This document shows positions 1 to 13,413 of a DNA stretch of 64,000 nt, piece by piece. The notes below the pieces were generated by a model, which worked only from the letters and a program-made list of their open reading frames with translations, had not been told where the DNA came from and did not search any database. This DNA is from Neurospora tetraspora (lineage: Eukaryota; Ascomycota; Sordariomycetes; Sordariales; Sordariaceae): assembly GCF_033439725.1 (NCBI RefSeq), contig NW_026944385.1, positions 2,823,001 through 2,887,000 of the forward strand, in the 5' to 3' direction. The number at the start of each line of letters is the position of its first letter. The first letter of the stretch is position 1. The position numbers and the translations under genes were made by a program.

Positions 1-121
1 TACTTGGCCAGGTGCTGAAATAACCGATGTGATTTGTTGCCTTAGGCAGCCACCTTCAAGCATGGAATGGAAAAGAACGTGCGTCCTGCAAGCCCTCCAA
101 TCGCCTATGCAATTGAGCTCC
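1..121. other. Flank of the left retrotransposon, no gene seen
   Basis: Normal-composition DNA up to the target duplication of the left element. No exon, tRNA or repeat is supported here; the only open frame runs on into the LTR and is not credible. Confidence 0.5.
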
Positions 122-126
122 CGGTG
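122..126. repeat. Target-site duplication, left copy (CGGTG)
   Basis: The five bases CGGTG abut the first base of the left LTR and recur exactly after the last base of the right LTR at 8393-8397. Five-base duplications are normal for LTR-retrotransposon integrases, and this one fixes the element's boundaries. Confidence 0.85.
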
Positions 127-291
127 TGTCAATGCCGTAAGGCGATGCGAGCAATATGCGTGTGCATGTGTGTGATGTATTCTGTAAAATCTAAGGTACT
201 GCACAAAGTGTATAATGCACTGGCTATATATACAAGGCACAGGGTATAGGATACGCCTACCTCACATATATATACTTAGTAAGCGCTAATA
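127..291 (-). repeat. LTR of element A (3' LTR in element orientation)
   Basis: 165 bp, alignable without gaps to 8228-8392. On the plus strand it starts TGT and ends ATA, where the partner ends ACA, a C-to-T change. The outer half (127 to about 225) keeps CG/TG/CA-rich sequence while the inner half has become TA-rich. Confidence 0.9.
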
Positions 292-1384
292 ATACCCCCT
301 AAATAAAAATACGACGTCCTCGTCGCTATTAAATCTAAACACTCGTAAAAAAGAAAAACGAAGTCTAATTAAGCATACTCTGCAAATCCGCCTTACGTCA
401 AAATTATTACTCCCAATACTCTATAACTATATATACTATTCCCTATAAAATAAAATTGTTTCGTTATAGCCTCTCTTCGTATTTCTTTACGGCTTCGGCG
501 CTAATATCTTCGACTTTCCTCTATTTATGATATTTAGGTCCTAATCCTTCGTATACTACTAAATATTTTTTTCTTTTACTATCGTATATTATAACGCTAT
601 ATAGGTACTCTCTAAATCGGATTTAATTTAAACGGGGAAGTTATCTACTAAAAATATCTATTAGGGGCGCTAATTCGAAGTAGTTGGTACTAATTACTAA
701 GTAGATTTTCTAATCGTTGGGTAAATCTAAACGATAAGCCGAGCGTCCGATTTTCTCGATAATTTTAAATAGGCTGACGAATTATTAACTTAGCTTCTTT
801 CTAAGTATTGCCGCCTTTAGGGCGATATACTTATAATATAGCTTTAATATAATTTGATTTCTAATATTAAAAAATTTAAATAATTTTCTTCGGTCGAAAT
901 ATTTTTTCATTATTATAATTAACGTAATAATAATATCGTTGATCGTAATTTTAACGATTAATAGAAGTAAAGCCTAAATTTAAATTTAATTCCGGTCCTT
1001 ATTTAATAAAATATTAACGACTATATTAGGGGTGAAACCTATAACCGCTTCGTTAAGTGAAACGCCGGTTACTGCAGTTCGTATATTATTAATATTAAAA
1101 ACGAAGAATAGGAGTGCTATTACCCTATAGATTTGGGTCTTCTAAAACGTTAATATAGTATTTCAAAATTAATTTAATAATAATATTTATACGCTCGCTT
1201 TAATCGTCTATCTATAGAATCCCTATTATTAATAATAACTTTAAATAATCCTTAATTAGCGATAAATAATCGGTTTAAAAACGCTACTACTTATTACTTA
1301 GCCGTTTAAATCAACTTTCCGGGGACTATATTTATTACCTTACTATATTTATAAATTATTCATAAAGCCGCGTTAAAATTGTCT

Positions 1385-1485
1385 AGGTCGGCTAATATAA
1401 AGAAACTTATAATAAAATTAATTATAATAATATAGAAAGGATAGGGAAGTCTAAAGATAAATTATAAATTCCCGTATACTTGACA
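1385..1485 (-). pseudogene. Fossil integrase of element A
   Basis: The minus strand reads VYGNL, a stop, then about 20 residues further INFII, corresponding to the conserved integrase stretch in which a C..CK...YG.L segment precedes the first catalytic Asp in a (M/I)DFI motif. The Asp has become Asn. It lies downstream of RT in element orientation, as expected for Ty3/Gypsy. It is short and degraded; assignment relies on the parallel segment at 55885-56030. Confidence 0.6.
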
Positions 1486-2999
1486 GCGCTTAATTTTAAA
1501 TATACGGTATTCTAAGTAATTAGTTAAGTATTAATAGAATAATTTAGTACCGTCGATAATAAAATAGAAGAGTAAGTATTCGCTTAATTTAATGTAGCTA
1601 TTATAGTTTCCCCGATAAATCGAATCGAAGATTTTTTTAATATAGGAGTGCAGGATATATAGGCGGTTAGGGTTCCCCTTAGTAATTTACTACAAAAGAT
1701 TATTTTTAAAAGTAAACGGTAACTAAACCTAATTACAAATACTTAGTTGCGCGTTATTAAGGATTAGACGTTTAATTCTAACCAATTTTAGATATTCGTT
1801 ATATTCGTTAATAAATTCTTAACGAAAGTCTAGTGCTATTTATCTTAACGTATATCCCTTAATTAATAGTTAGCCGAATTAGGGATTTTTAATATCCTTG
1901 GTTAATACTAAGCGTATTGGTAGTAAGGTATTAAAATAGACTTCCTAGCGTAGTTAGTTAACTTCCGTTGTAAACAGTACTTAATATTCGTTTTGATTAT
2001 TAGGAAGGACTTTAAGATTGCCGGGGGCTTCGGGATTATCGTCAGGGCTGGGGTTTACTAGTAGGCGAAATAGGCGTCCAATACGACGTAGTATTTACCG
2101 GGTTTATAGACTATTTATAATTTATATCGGCTAATATATTCGAAAGTTCGAATTAATTTCTTATTATTTGTATTAGTTACTATAGTATTAGTAATATCGA
2201 ATTATTGTTAAAGGCTAAGTATTGCTTAGTAATTTATAAAAATAACTGGGACTTTCTTAGTGATTTGTAGCTATTAATAGGTTTTCTTAATTATTTAAAC
2301 GTAACCTAGGATTTCTATATCTGTTAGCTAATATTTATATTCCGCCTTAAATAAAGTCCGATTTAGAAACGCGATTAGTTAAATTACTATACGAAGTAAG
2401 TAAATAATAATTATTACTCCGTTTTTACTTAAAATTTCACAAATAACTTATTCGTTAACGTAATAAATTTATATATTAATACTATATTTGGAAATATTAA
2501 AGTTAAAAAATAATTATCTATCGATGTTAAAGAAGGTTAAAGTAATTTACCTCAATAATGCTTCTTTTACTATTTTAAAGGCCGTTTTCTCAACTATTAT
2601 AAATTCGTTAACAATAATCGTATCGGCCCAAACTTTATATACGTACTTAGAATATTTTTTTAAATTTTTTATTTCGTAGATTTAAATTAAATGTATTTTC
2701 TATTCCTAGAGTAGGGAAATAATAATAGAGAATTATAGAACGTTATTACGTAAGTAATTTATAAATTTAAAGAAATATTCTAAATCTTTTAAAATTAAGG
2801 GAAATTGTAAATATTTAACGGTATCTAATTTTTTAAGAATTGTATTTAAGCTAAACGAGTCTACTTTCCTACTGAGAATTATAGCGCTAAGGAATCTAAT
2901 AAACGATTTTAATGGCCTAAAATTAATATTTACGATTTTTAATATTTCGAAAAGACGTTGAAAATTAATAAAATATTTATTAATAGTAGATAAAGCTAC

Positions 3000-3420
3000 A
3001 ACAATATTATTATAATAACTCCTAACGGCCGGGATATTTTATAATATAATATTTATCTATTTTCATATAAAGATATTGCTTCCCTTATATTTTATAATTA
3101 AATATTTGAAGAAAAACTAACTTTCCGGGGTAGTAATAGTAAACGCCTAATTTAAATTAGGGTAGACTCATTATTGGTAATAAAAATTAATAGTATTGTA
3201 AATAGAAATACAAGTCTTATTGCTAATGGCTAATAATATTTCGTTTTAGAAAGTTATTAGGTAGAAATTAGATAGAATAATTCTATTAAATTTACGAATA
3301 TTAACGATTATCCGTCCTTTTCTTATACCGTTAAGTATATTCTTCTAAACGACGAAGATTAAAAATAAAAAGGGGATTTGATTTTTAATTTTATAGATCC
3401 TACCTTAATTAACGAGCTTT
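3000..3420 (-). pseudogene. Fossil reverse transcriptase of element A
   Basis: Read on the minus strand, about 3400-3300 gives a degraded RT start motif: hydrophobic FVV, a stop where Trp is expected, then KN, a Gly-x-Arg-Lys-Gly-Arg run and a V-N-I-R segment corresponding to the family's VDIR..LN motif. The catalytic box follows at 3017-2991 as YYNNIVV. RT requires Asp at the two N positions; GAT to AAT is the RIP transition. Interspersed stops show the copy is dead. The 5' block and the element at 54508-62482 carry the same motif set with similar spacing. Confidence 0.75.
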
Positions 3421-6400
3421 CTTAAAGTTTCTTAAATAACTGTATATTTATGAGAACTAATTAGGTATATCCTGCATTTCTTAGGGATCTCCTTTTCCTA
3501 TCCAGGCTTTAAGGAAATACGAAGCTATTAATCTTCAAGAATCGAAACGAAGCCCCAGTCCTAGAAAATATCAGCAATTTCATGTAATAAATTTAGGATT
3601 CGTTAATACTCTTCTAGGTTATCCTAGTCCTTATAAATATAGATTCCAATATAATACTAAATAGTAGTTTAATTATAAACCAGACGAGGATTATCGATAA
3701 TATAATATTCTTCGTAAGGTTAATTAATGGTTAAATAAATTACGTTAATAGCTATTCCTTCCGGGATTTAAATTAGGGAGGAGATGTCGTTTATTAATTA
3801 GAATCGATTAATAATTTAATTATTAGCGATAATAATTAATTTATTAAAGGGATTAGTTATAATAGTATAATTTATACTTATATCAGCCAATATAGTAAAG
3901 GATATAACCTTATTAAATAGGGAGGGTTCGAATAAAAGATTTTGTTTGTTAACGGCTAGTATACTATATCTAACTGGGATCTGGGTAAAGGATTTAGGTT
4001 AAACGATAACGTATTAAATTATAATAATTCTAGCGTCGTAACGTTTACTTCTAAGTAGGACGGAAATAGGAATAGCGATATTGTAAAATCTGACTATTAC
4101 AGTTAATTTACCAAAATTTAAAACGAATTTCTCTAGCCTTAAAATATCCGTTCCTAATAATAAGTAAGTTTTAAAGCTATTAACGAATCCGATTTCTTAG
4201 CGAAAATAAGCGACGGCTTTATATCTTTAAGGAGTACTACCTTTGAAAAAGAAATTTAGAATTATATATTTATTAAAAACGTATTAATTATTGCTAATGC
4301 TTCGAATTAATATAGTCGAAGCTCTACGTCCAATTTATATTTTTAGGTAGTATTATATAATTTAAATTTTATTTATTAATAACTGTATACAATTTATATT
4401 TAAATAGATTTCTTCTTCGTAATACGATACTAAATCTGTTATAATACGGGCGTTAAAATATAAGTAGGCCCTAAAATACTACTCGGTACCGATATCTAAT
4501 TTAGAATCGACGTTAGAATAAATTATTTTAAGTAGCTTCTAGAAGGATAAAAGGGAATTTACTAATAACGCCGGTTCTTTACCCTTCTTTAATAGTTAAG
4601 GAGGCTTAGGCTTAAATATATTTTCAATTGCCGGTTAACGGTAAAGGTTTTTAGGAGACGGCTTATAACCTTATTTTATTAAGTTTAAGAATTTAATTTG
4701 CCCGTTGCCGTACAATACGTCCGATTTGGATATTTATTCGACGATAGTAATTATAATTCTCTCGGATTCAAAATCAAATATAGAGTCCGGAATATAGGAA
4801 ATAGGTATAGTAGAATTAAGGGCGATAGAATTAAGGAAAATAAATATAAAAGAGTTAAAAATAATAAATATAGAAGAATCAAGTATAATAAATACGAAGT
4901 CAAGTATAATAAATATCAAATTAGGAATATAAAAAATAAAAATTATAAATTCGAGAACGTTAGAATTAGGAATAATAAATATAAAAATAGGTTCGATAAC
5001 GCAATTAGTAATTATATAAAAATTGAAGGCCGGTTTGATAATGTTGAAATTAAGGGTAGAGATATTCGATTTAGCGATAAGTAAATTGACGGTAGGGGAA
5101 TTAGATTCGGGAAAGAAGTCAGTAATTACGATTGAAGTAGTTTATTTAAGCTATCTCTCAATTCAAGGATCCTTCTCCAAATATTTCCAAAGTTTATTAA
5201 AGGTTAGGAATTTAATATAATAATACTAATACTAGTAAACCTTAAGCGTTAATAGTTAAATTCCTATTTAGACGATGTAATCGGGCGGTCTATCGGGATA
5301 TTATTAACCGTTGTAATCGTTATTCTAATTCGCGCTTTAGTTTAATTAATCGAAAGCCTGCTCGTAGGTCAGGCTATACTCGTCGTTATTATATATGTCC
5401 AGATTCTAGTCGTCTATCGGCTATTATTGTTCTAGTAAGGCTGGTTCTACTAACCCTAATTCTAGGTCTAATTCGTATTCGATTGAGACTAATATCCGGA
5501 TCCTAACGTTTGGTTATTCCGGTTCCTATTATTATAATTCGGATTACCGCCATTTCCTTAATTATTATTATTGTACCAATTATTATTCCGACCGTAATTA
5601 TTATTATTATACTAATTATAAAGATTAATATTCGAATTCTAATAAATCTATTAACGAAAAGGGGGGTTAGGACGCGAATAATAATACTTACTGAAATTAA
5701 TCGAAGTAGTCGTCGAACTTAATCTAAAGGGATTAAAAAACGAGGGATTAGTAATAGGCGAAGGACACCAAAATTCTCTAACCTTAGTTATTAAAACGGT
5801 CTACTTCTCGTCAAAGTATTTTAAAAAAAAATACTGAAAGTTATTGAATTAAAAGGTTTATTAATAACGGACTAAATATGATTATTTATAGTTTCAAAGG
5901 CGAATATAAATTAAAAATAGTAAGGTAGATTCAAGGCTTTAGCGTCTAGAACGACTTACTAAACGAAGGAACGGATATCTCGACCCGTATATATATTAAA
6001 TAGGGTCAATTTCCTAACTTGAAAACTATGTAAAACTTTACTATCTATCTGTTTAAATCGATTAATAAAAGTTAATAAAATAAATTCGATATCTCCAGTA
6101 ATCAAACCAGTCCGTTCGAAGTCAGTTAACTCCGTAGAATGCTAAATTAAGGCTAACCTTTAGAGATAAGTAGTCTAAACTTCTCGAACGGCTTAAATAG
6201 AATGCATAGAAGTAAAATACTTTAAACGTTCAGTAATGGCGTAAATATTAACGAAAAATCGTTATTTTACCTTATTAAATTATATTATTGCTATTATTGT
6301 CTTTCTCTTTTAGGCCTAGGTTAAAATACCTGACTTCTTTAGCTTTTAGGCTTAATAAACCCGAAGTACGAAGAGTAGCGGCTATTATCGTCTAAATTAT

Positions 6401-8227
6401 AGTTTAGGTAATTAATTAGGCGATTTCGTCGGCTATTAACGGTATAGTAGAGTTAAATTCGCTATAGTTATTCTATAGAATTTATTACTACTAATTCTAT
6501 TATTATTATATTTAGGTATTAAAGCCGGATATAAGCTTAGTTCTGCTTTATTTAAGTTCTAGAGTGGTAGCGTCGTTAATTATATTAATAGCAGTCGATC
6601 TATTTAATAGGTTTCCGTCGTTTCGGTTAAAAAATTTAAGAATATTTTTTATAAGGATTTAATTCCTTAAAAATACTAAAGGGTACTAATACCGGTCGTT
6701 GAAAGGTAAGATATAACGGTATATCAAAATAGATAAGTCTAATAATAGGATAACGAATAGAGATTAGTAATAGAGGGTTGGGTTTAGCTAAAGTTGGGGC
6801 CCTAAGGGGTAGAGTAAGGAAATTTAATTTAGGAATTTAGGATAAATATCTTCTAAAATTTATAGGCTTAACGTTATTTATATTAATAATAATTAATTCC
6901 AACATGGATTCGTCGGGATTAAATCAGAAAATCTAATTAAAGAAAAGTCTAGGATTACTGAAATTAAATAAGGCTAATAAGAGATTAGCGTTTAATATAT
7001 TAATAACGTTAGCGTTAAACCTTCAGGAAAATTAGTTTTAGAAGAGGGTAAAAATCTATTTTAATAGGGTAAGAGTTTATTTTGATAGCATAAGTGCTTA
7101 GGGAAATTAAATAAAAATTTCCAAAAATTGGGTAATTATATTTAAATTAGAAATAAGTAGGGTAAGAAATTATTTTTAAAATACGGAAGGAGTTACTAGA
7201 AATTACTTTTAATTAGAAATAAAAGTAGTCCCTATAGTAAAAGAAAATAAGTTAGGTTACTATTTAGTAAACGTCAAAGCTAATAATCCGGTTCCCTACA
7301 GTTTATCCTATCGAAGTTAATTATTTATAACCGTTTAATTTAGTTGCTATATTCGCTTAATAAAATTACAGCGGTTTTTGTAAGCTTTAAAAATATTTTT
7401 GAATATATGTTAGGATTTAATCTATTCGACGGGATAAATATTTTCATAATACCCGAAGTAAACGTTAGAATTAAGTAAAATCTACTTAGCAATCTCTAAG
7501 TGCTCGTTTTATATAAATTATATATTTGAATAACCAGTCTGGTAGAATTTTTATAATTAACGAGCAGTTTCTTTAATTTATTCTATAGAAATTAATAGTA
7601 TCGATTTACGAAATTTGAAGGAATTAATAGTATTGATTTGTAGGGTTCGGGGTTAAAGTAGATTCGAACGTTTTAATTTATTAGATTTAAAATTTACTAG
7701 ATTTAAAATCAGATTTAAAAATTTATATTAAACGTATGTTTTAAACGCGGGCGTTTTATATAAGCCCGACTTTAAATTGATGGAGACAAGCGTTTAGACG
7801 TTAGATTTGAGGTAGAGGATCGTTGAAGTAGATTTGAAGGCAATGATTTTAGAGTCGAAGCGAGGTAATTATCGAAGTGAAGCGTTCGACGCGGGGTTAA
7901 TTAATCGGTATTAAAATAGACGTCGCAATAATTGAGAGAGGATAATTCTTAAAATAAGGAACGAGGGAATTAATAGAATCGATTTTAAGTTCCGAAACGG
8001 AAAACAAAGAAATCGATAGTATTAATTCTAATAATAGGATGCTTAAATCAAGTTAATCTCGATTCTAGTAATGCCCGAAGCGGGTTTGATAAGGTAGTGC
8101 TAAATTAGATTTATTATAGGGGACGCGTTCGACGCGGGTCCGATTTTTAATAAAGTAAATAAATTACCAAAACCGTCGAATCAATAGGGTAATAATAATG
8201 TATATTCGATTATTATATAGGCACTAA

Positions 8228-8392
8228 AATCAATGCCATAAGGCGATGCGACCAATATACGTATGCATGTGTGTGATGTATTCTATAGAACCTAAAGTAC
8301 TATATAAAGTATATAATATACTGGCTACATATATAGGGCACTGGGTACAGGGTGCGCCTGCCTCACATGTGCATGCTTAGTAAGCGCTAACA
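8228..8392 (-). repeat. LTR of element A (5' LTR in element orientation)
   Basis: 165 bp, partner of 127-291. Here the inner half (8228 to about 8320) is the mutated part and the outer half, ending in GCTAACA, is well preserved. It is followed immediately by CGGTG. The first base differs from the partner by a transversion (T/A), so the exact inner edge rests on length matching. Confidence 0.9.
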
Positions 8393-8397
8393 CGGTG
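8393..8397. repeat. Target-site duplication, right copy (CGGTG)
   Basis: Exact copy of 122-126, directly after the terminal ACA of the LTR. Confidence 0.85.
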
Positions 8398-8633
8398 TCA
8401 ACGTACCTCTTCCCAAATGCGGATCCCCTCATCACTGATCCTGCCTTATCCTACCGTCGACCTGAACGCCTCAGCCCGGAATCGCACGACAGCCGATTAC
8501 TACTTGTCTCTACTGCAGCCAAAGAGGTACAGGCCTAGTTGTTGGACGAAAAAGGATACCCATACGCCTACACAATACGTTTTGTCGAGCTCCAGGAGCG
8601 GGACCCACGGTGAACGAGTCAGTTTAATCCACC
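8398..8633 (+). promoter_or_regulatory. Residual 5' region of the NDUFB9-type gene
   Basis: Only about 240 bp of unmutated DNA separates the retrotransposon from the start codon at 8634. Any remaining proximal promoter and 5' leader must lie here. No clear TATA or CCAAT box is visible. The transition from RIP-mutated to normal sequence occurs inside the LTR, so this segment looks untouched. Confidence 0.4.
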
Positions 8634-9185
8634 ATGTCGACGCGACCGGCTGTCTTGTCAGTATATCCATGTCCTCCATCATGGCGACAAGAACAAGGAT
8701 CTCACACCTTCTGTTGACAGGTCCCTTTACCGACGCTCCCTGAAGCTCTCGCTCGACTGGGCTGTCAATCGCCAGTTATGGCGCGGCCAGGCCCTCTACA
8801 TTCGCTCCCTGTTCGAAAAGAACCGCGACGTGCACGATCCTAGGCAACTACGGGTGCGCAGCGCTGTCCACAGGATACGAGAGTCTGCCCTAGCTGACCA
8901 ATTGCTTTAGGTGCTTTTGAGAGAGACGGAGAAGCTCCTGGATCATTGGAAACATCCCGACCCCTTCGTTCCCCCACTTTCTCCCGGAGGCAAGCAGTCT
9001 TTCACTTGCGATCGAGTACAGGTAGAAGTCTTGCTAATGTCATTCAGGCTCAAAATACGAGAGGAACCTGCCTGCTCACATTCTGGACCGTAAGTTTGCT
9101 TCCCTCTAGTCCATCTGACCTTTCACACTGCCAGCTGCTAATATCTCTGGTCTCGATCACAGCTCCTCCGCCGCTGAAGTTCTGA
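8634..9185 (+). CDS. NDUFB9: Complex I LYR subunit, NDUFB9 type
   Basis: Encodes a 99-residue LYR-family protein resembling NDUFB9 (B22/LYRM3), an accessory subunit of mitochondrial NADH:ubiquinone oxidoreductase. Five exons: 8634-8656, 8721-8853, 8911-8989, 9048-9089 and 9163-9185, summing to 300 nt in one frame. The protein begins MSTRPAVLS and has the LYRRSLKL signature near residue 9. It then shows WRGQALYIRSLFE, a WKHPDPF segment and the conserved PGGSKYERN block shared with animal NDUFB9, and ends PPPPLKF. Intron 3 (8990-9047) must use a GC donor (AG|GCAAGC) to join PGG to SKYERN; a CTAAT-like branch and CAG acceptor support it. Intron 1 uses a GTCAGT donor and is the least certain. The gene lies 242 bp from a retrotransposon. 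Confidence 0.85.
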
Positions 9186-10252
<1,067 letters not shown>

Positions 10253-12737
10253 TTTGATGGTTTGGTTGGGTTTGGTTGAAAAGTTTGGTATTCGTTGAGG
10301 CGGTAAGACTCGGAAGTCGCGTCGTTTCGGTTGACGTAAAAAGCAGAAGTTGGTTGTTGGGGAGTGTAGTGAGGTGGGAAGGAAATGAGGGCTGGCGGGG
10401 GATGTGCAAGTTAAGTAGTTTTCGCGTCAGGGCGCTGCGAACACGGATCAGCCACGCTTTCCGGAGGTTGTTGATCGGGGGCGTTGGGGCTAATCCCAAA
10501 ATGGGGTTGCACAACGCGAGTGTGGGTAGTAGGCAAAAATTTGGCTATGACCGCCCATTGGTCAGACACAGAAGTAGAGTCCTGCTAACAACAATCAAAA
10601 GCTCGAAATTCCTGCACTAATGGAGCTGCCCTGATTTTACAAATATTAAGCCTGCCCAACAAGCCAGGGCTTCGCCAGTCCCTCTTTCCATGCCCTTGCA
10701 CGCGACATTCGCGAATCCATCTCGACACTCACCAGCCACCTGCGACCGACGACTTGCTGCGGCCATCGATCATTGTCAAATCAGCCAGCCGCATCATTCC
10801 TGTGTCAAGCACCAGCAGTTTTTTGTTGGACCTTTTTTTTCTTCCCACCGCGATCCTTTCCTTACCGAGGCGCATAGACGGGGCAAGAGGACATGTTGGC
10901 TGATTGGCATCGCAAATCTATGCCACCCACCGACCCTCGTGTGTTTTTTGACACAACTTCTCCCGATCGCAACCTCCAGGCAACGAACGAGCCGGGTCTA
11001 CCATACCTTTGACACCAATTACGATCCTGAAAGTCCCTCACTATTACCGACTTTACCTGCCATTTGACTGCCCTTGGGCACCTGGCAGCGCCCTCCCTCT
11101 TCTTCGGTCGGAATTTTCACCTGAAAGCGCAGCCAGCGACGCTGGCTCCCTTGCTATAACTGCATTGGATGATTTATGGTGCGGAACTCACCCCTCACGT
11201 CTTTTACGGACATCGCAGACCACAATCTGGCGTCGGAACCGCATGGTTTGAAGGGTCCGAGCCTTATGTTCGAAATTTGTAGTTGACCTTGGGCAAGGCC
11301 GAACCTGCCGCATTTCCGCTGTCTACTTTGGAAGGTAAGTGCGTGAATGACAACCCAATGCAGCTCATCCACCAAGTTTATCAGGTCCTTTTTCATACTC
11401 TGTTCTTGGCTCATGAGCCCTTTCAGTTTGAAATATTTGGATCAAGTTCGCTCTTATCCTCCTTTTCAAACCTGACTTTTGAGCTGTGTAGTCCTTCCCA
11501 CGTGTACAATGTGCAATGTGCTTCAAAACCTTCGTGACATATCATTAAAACTCCAAACCTGGCTCACTAGAGGTAAGTGACATGCACTTGGCAATGCACA
11601 CCCGGATCCCATGAGCGATCAGGCGGATCCTGTGTCCCCATCTAAGCCCTACCCGAAGAAACGGCACTTTCCCCGGATGTTCGATTTCAGCTTCCTCCGC
11701 ACTTGTCATGTGCCACTGGGGTTCACTGTTCAGTCCGCCTTCTCGCCCTGTCGCGGGCTTTGGGCAATATGGAGTTGGGATCCCTGGGAACCAATCATGT
11801 CGAGCGCCCCTGGCGTGGTATTGATGGGGATGGTGTTGCTAGAAATTTTGTCGTGCATCCTGCCCTACAGCCTCTGATTACGTACGCCGGCTCCATGGGT
11901 ACCGAGATGGGTACTCTGCCCGCAGCCGGACAGGATATTTGAAAGCGGTCTCTCCCGTTCTCCCTCAAGAGGCCCCAGGCCAGGCCAGTCCCGTCGTCAT
12001 CAACAGCCAGCAACGCGAAAGTCACGGACAGATCGGGGCCGCGCCCCAACTGGTGTTTCCCGGTAACGTGGGGATTGAACCCGTTTCGTGTCGTTGCAAT
12101 GTGCAAATTCAGAGCTGCTCATAAGGCGTTACCCACCACAGAAAGATTGAGCATCGACTCCCGCCCGTCTCCCGGAGCTTGTTGAAAGGAGCGGGCCAGT
12201 GGGTCGGGGGTCGGGGTTCAAGCCGGGTGTCATTGGTAGGGCCACGGATTCCAAAATGCGGCGGCAGAGCCCGGGGGCCCTTGCGGGTTTGTGGACAGCG
12301 ACATGCATGCCTGTGCCGTTGTGCTGTATCGATTCTCAAATTCCCCATGATTGCCCCTTCCAGGTGGGTTGTCGTAGCGCACGAGCCAACGTGGCATGGG
12401 CCTGGAAATGCCAAGCACTGACTGCTCAGTGGTTGTGCACCTGGCTTGTAGGTTGGGGACCTTTACCTTACGGGCGCCAGTATTTTTTTCTACCAAATCA
12501 GGTATCATGCTCCACTTTTCGCGCACCGCCCAGATCAATCAGTCAATCAGTCCGTGCCAGCGCCCGGCGCGTCCAGCTACAAAAAGGCACATCCCCCCTC
12601 GCCGACCTCAATTTTCTCCTTCCAACAACCACTTCTCTCAACTTTTGTCCGCGACCATTCACGACCGAAGGAAACACGCCCGCTTACGCATATTCATCTG
12701 TTGAATTTTAATTCCCGAACTTTCGAAACCACCCAAA
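10253..12737. promoter_or_regulatory. Divergent H2A/H2B control region
   Basis: 2,485 bp between the start codons of divergently transcribed H2A and H2B. An inverted CCAAT (ATTGG at 10557-10561) lies about 300 bp upstream of H2A. Several short open frames occur on both strands, but none has a recognisable domain, good start context or splice structure that I can support. Histone pairs normally share a bidirectional promoter for coordinated S-phase expression; the size here is larger than needed for that alone. Confidence 0.5.
12536..12585 (+). promoter_or_regulatory. Proximal promoter elements of H2B
   Basis: A tandem CAATCAGT repeat (from 12536) is followed about 30 bp later by a TATA-like CTACAAAAA (12577-12585), roughly 150-200 bp upstream of the H2B start codon. 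Position and spacing fit a core promoter; the assignment is by motif resemblance only. Confidence 0.35.

Positions 12738-13413
<676 letters not shown>

Larger units (their letters stand above)
127..8392 (-). mobile_element. RIP-degraded Ty3/Gypsy-type LTR retrotransposon A
   Basis: An 8,266-bp element bounded by 165-bp LTRs (127-291 and 8228-8392) with a perfect CGGTG duplication. On the minus strand fossil reverse transcriptase (about 3420-3000) precedes fossil integrase (about 1485-1385), the order expected of Ty3/Gypsy elements. A purine run (AGGGGG on the minus strand, from 300-295) lies three bases from the left LTR and fits a polypurine tract, so the 5' LTR is at 8228-8392. The interior is very AT-rich, full of TA steps and has stops in all frames. 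The LTR copies differ mainly by C/T and G/A transitions. These are the marks of RIP, known in Sordariomycetes. No intact coding frame remains. The 5' part (about 8200-5500) should hold gag but I could not read a domain there. Confidence 0.9.

Noticed and set aside
4698-5722. Open frames of 60-130 codons within element A
   Set aside because: They are Asn/Lys/Ile/Tyr- or Ile-rich translations of RIP-generated AT sequence, use non-ATG starts in part, and run in frames not consistent with pol.
10690-12106. Several 80-125 codon frames between H2A and H2B
   Set aside because: No conserved motif, no splice continuity, and frames on both strands overlap without preference.
12040-12110. GGGTTCAATCCC-like B-box on the minus strand
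   Set aside because: The surrounding bases cannot form the T-arm or acceptor stem and no A-box is at the right distance.
12179-12240. tRNA-like B-box (GGGGTTCAAGCC) on the plus strand
   Set aside because: An A-box-like sequence lies too close and no cloverleaf arms pair, so it is not a tRNA.
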